From SIG480 sp045595365 (GTDB lineage: Bacteria > Bacillota > Clostridia > Oscillospirales > JAAYXM01): a stretch of DNA of 22,509 bases. This document shows, in pieces, positions 22,501 to 22,509 of the stretch; position 1 is the stretch's first letter; every line of letters starts with the position of its first letter. The notes beneath the pieces are model-generated. The model made no database searches. It was given only the letters and a program-made list of their open reading frames with translations, and was not told where the DNA came from. The translations under genes were made by a program, and so were the position numbers. Location of the stretch: the NCBI GenBank assembly GCA_045595365.1, contig JAZOAI010000025.1:1-22509 (forward strand). The letters are read 5' to 3'.

Positions 22501-22509
22501 ATTCTTTTT

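Overview
The window is a stretch of core chromosome from an endospore-forming Firmicute, most likely an anaerobic clostridium of the Oscillospirales/Ruminococcaceae type. The evidence is a full spoIIGA-sigE-sigG sporulation block, Firmicute-type SepF and DivIVA, a type II pantothenate kinase, a solitary ThiT thiamine transporter, strong AGGAGG-type ribosome binding sites and roughly balanced base composition by eye. No mobile element, CRISPR array, tRNA or rRNA was seen. The taxon is inferred from gene content only.

Layout. Positions 1-393 hold no convincing protein gene. They look like a divergent regulatory region: a minus-strand promoter with a structured leader running off the left edge, three Spo0A-box-like sites, and a plus-strand extended -10 promoter for the genes to the right. 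From 394 to about 16418 one tightly packed plus-strand gene train follows: coaW-miaB-mutS-mutL-miaA-hfq (CoA synthesis, tRNA A37 modification, mismatch repair, RNA chaperone), a membrane-anchored HlyD-like protein, then the yggS-sepF-yggT-divIVA-ileS-lspA-rluD division/growth cluster, and a small DUF1294 membrane protein. At 16408 a perfect consensus promoter starts a TPP riboswitch with a terminator that controls thiT. thiT converges on the minus-strand spoIIGA-sigE-sigG genes across a bidirectional terminator. Divergent from spoIIGA is a small membrane-anchored protein of unknown function, followed by an aconitase-superfamily hydratase with its own promoter and a terminator at the right edge.

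How it works together. The first block pairs translation fidelity (MiaB/MiaA act in sequence on the same tRNA base) with DNA mismatch repair, and hfq follows miaA as in many bacteria. The second block places Z-ring anchoring (SepF), YggT and polar organisation (DivIVA) next to isoleucyl-tRNA synthesis and lipoprotein signal-peptide processing. In Bacillus subtilis this cluster lies just downstream of spoIIGA-sigE-sigG; here the sigma block is still linked but lies on the other side and is inverted, and ylmH is missing.

The most interesting signals are regulatory. (1) The minus-strand leader at the left edge can form mutually exclusive hairpins whose one imperfect pair is G-U only on that strand. 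(2) The sigG leader can hide its ribosome binding site in read-through mRNA but not in mRNA from its own candidate sigmaF/sigmaG promoter. (3) A long perfect inverted repeat sits over the rluD stop codon without a U-tract. No clearly new protein system was found; the HlyD-like protein, the small gene beside spoIIGA and the hydratase have no assigned function.
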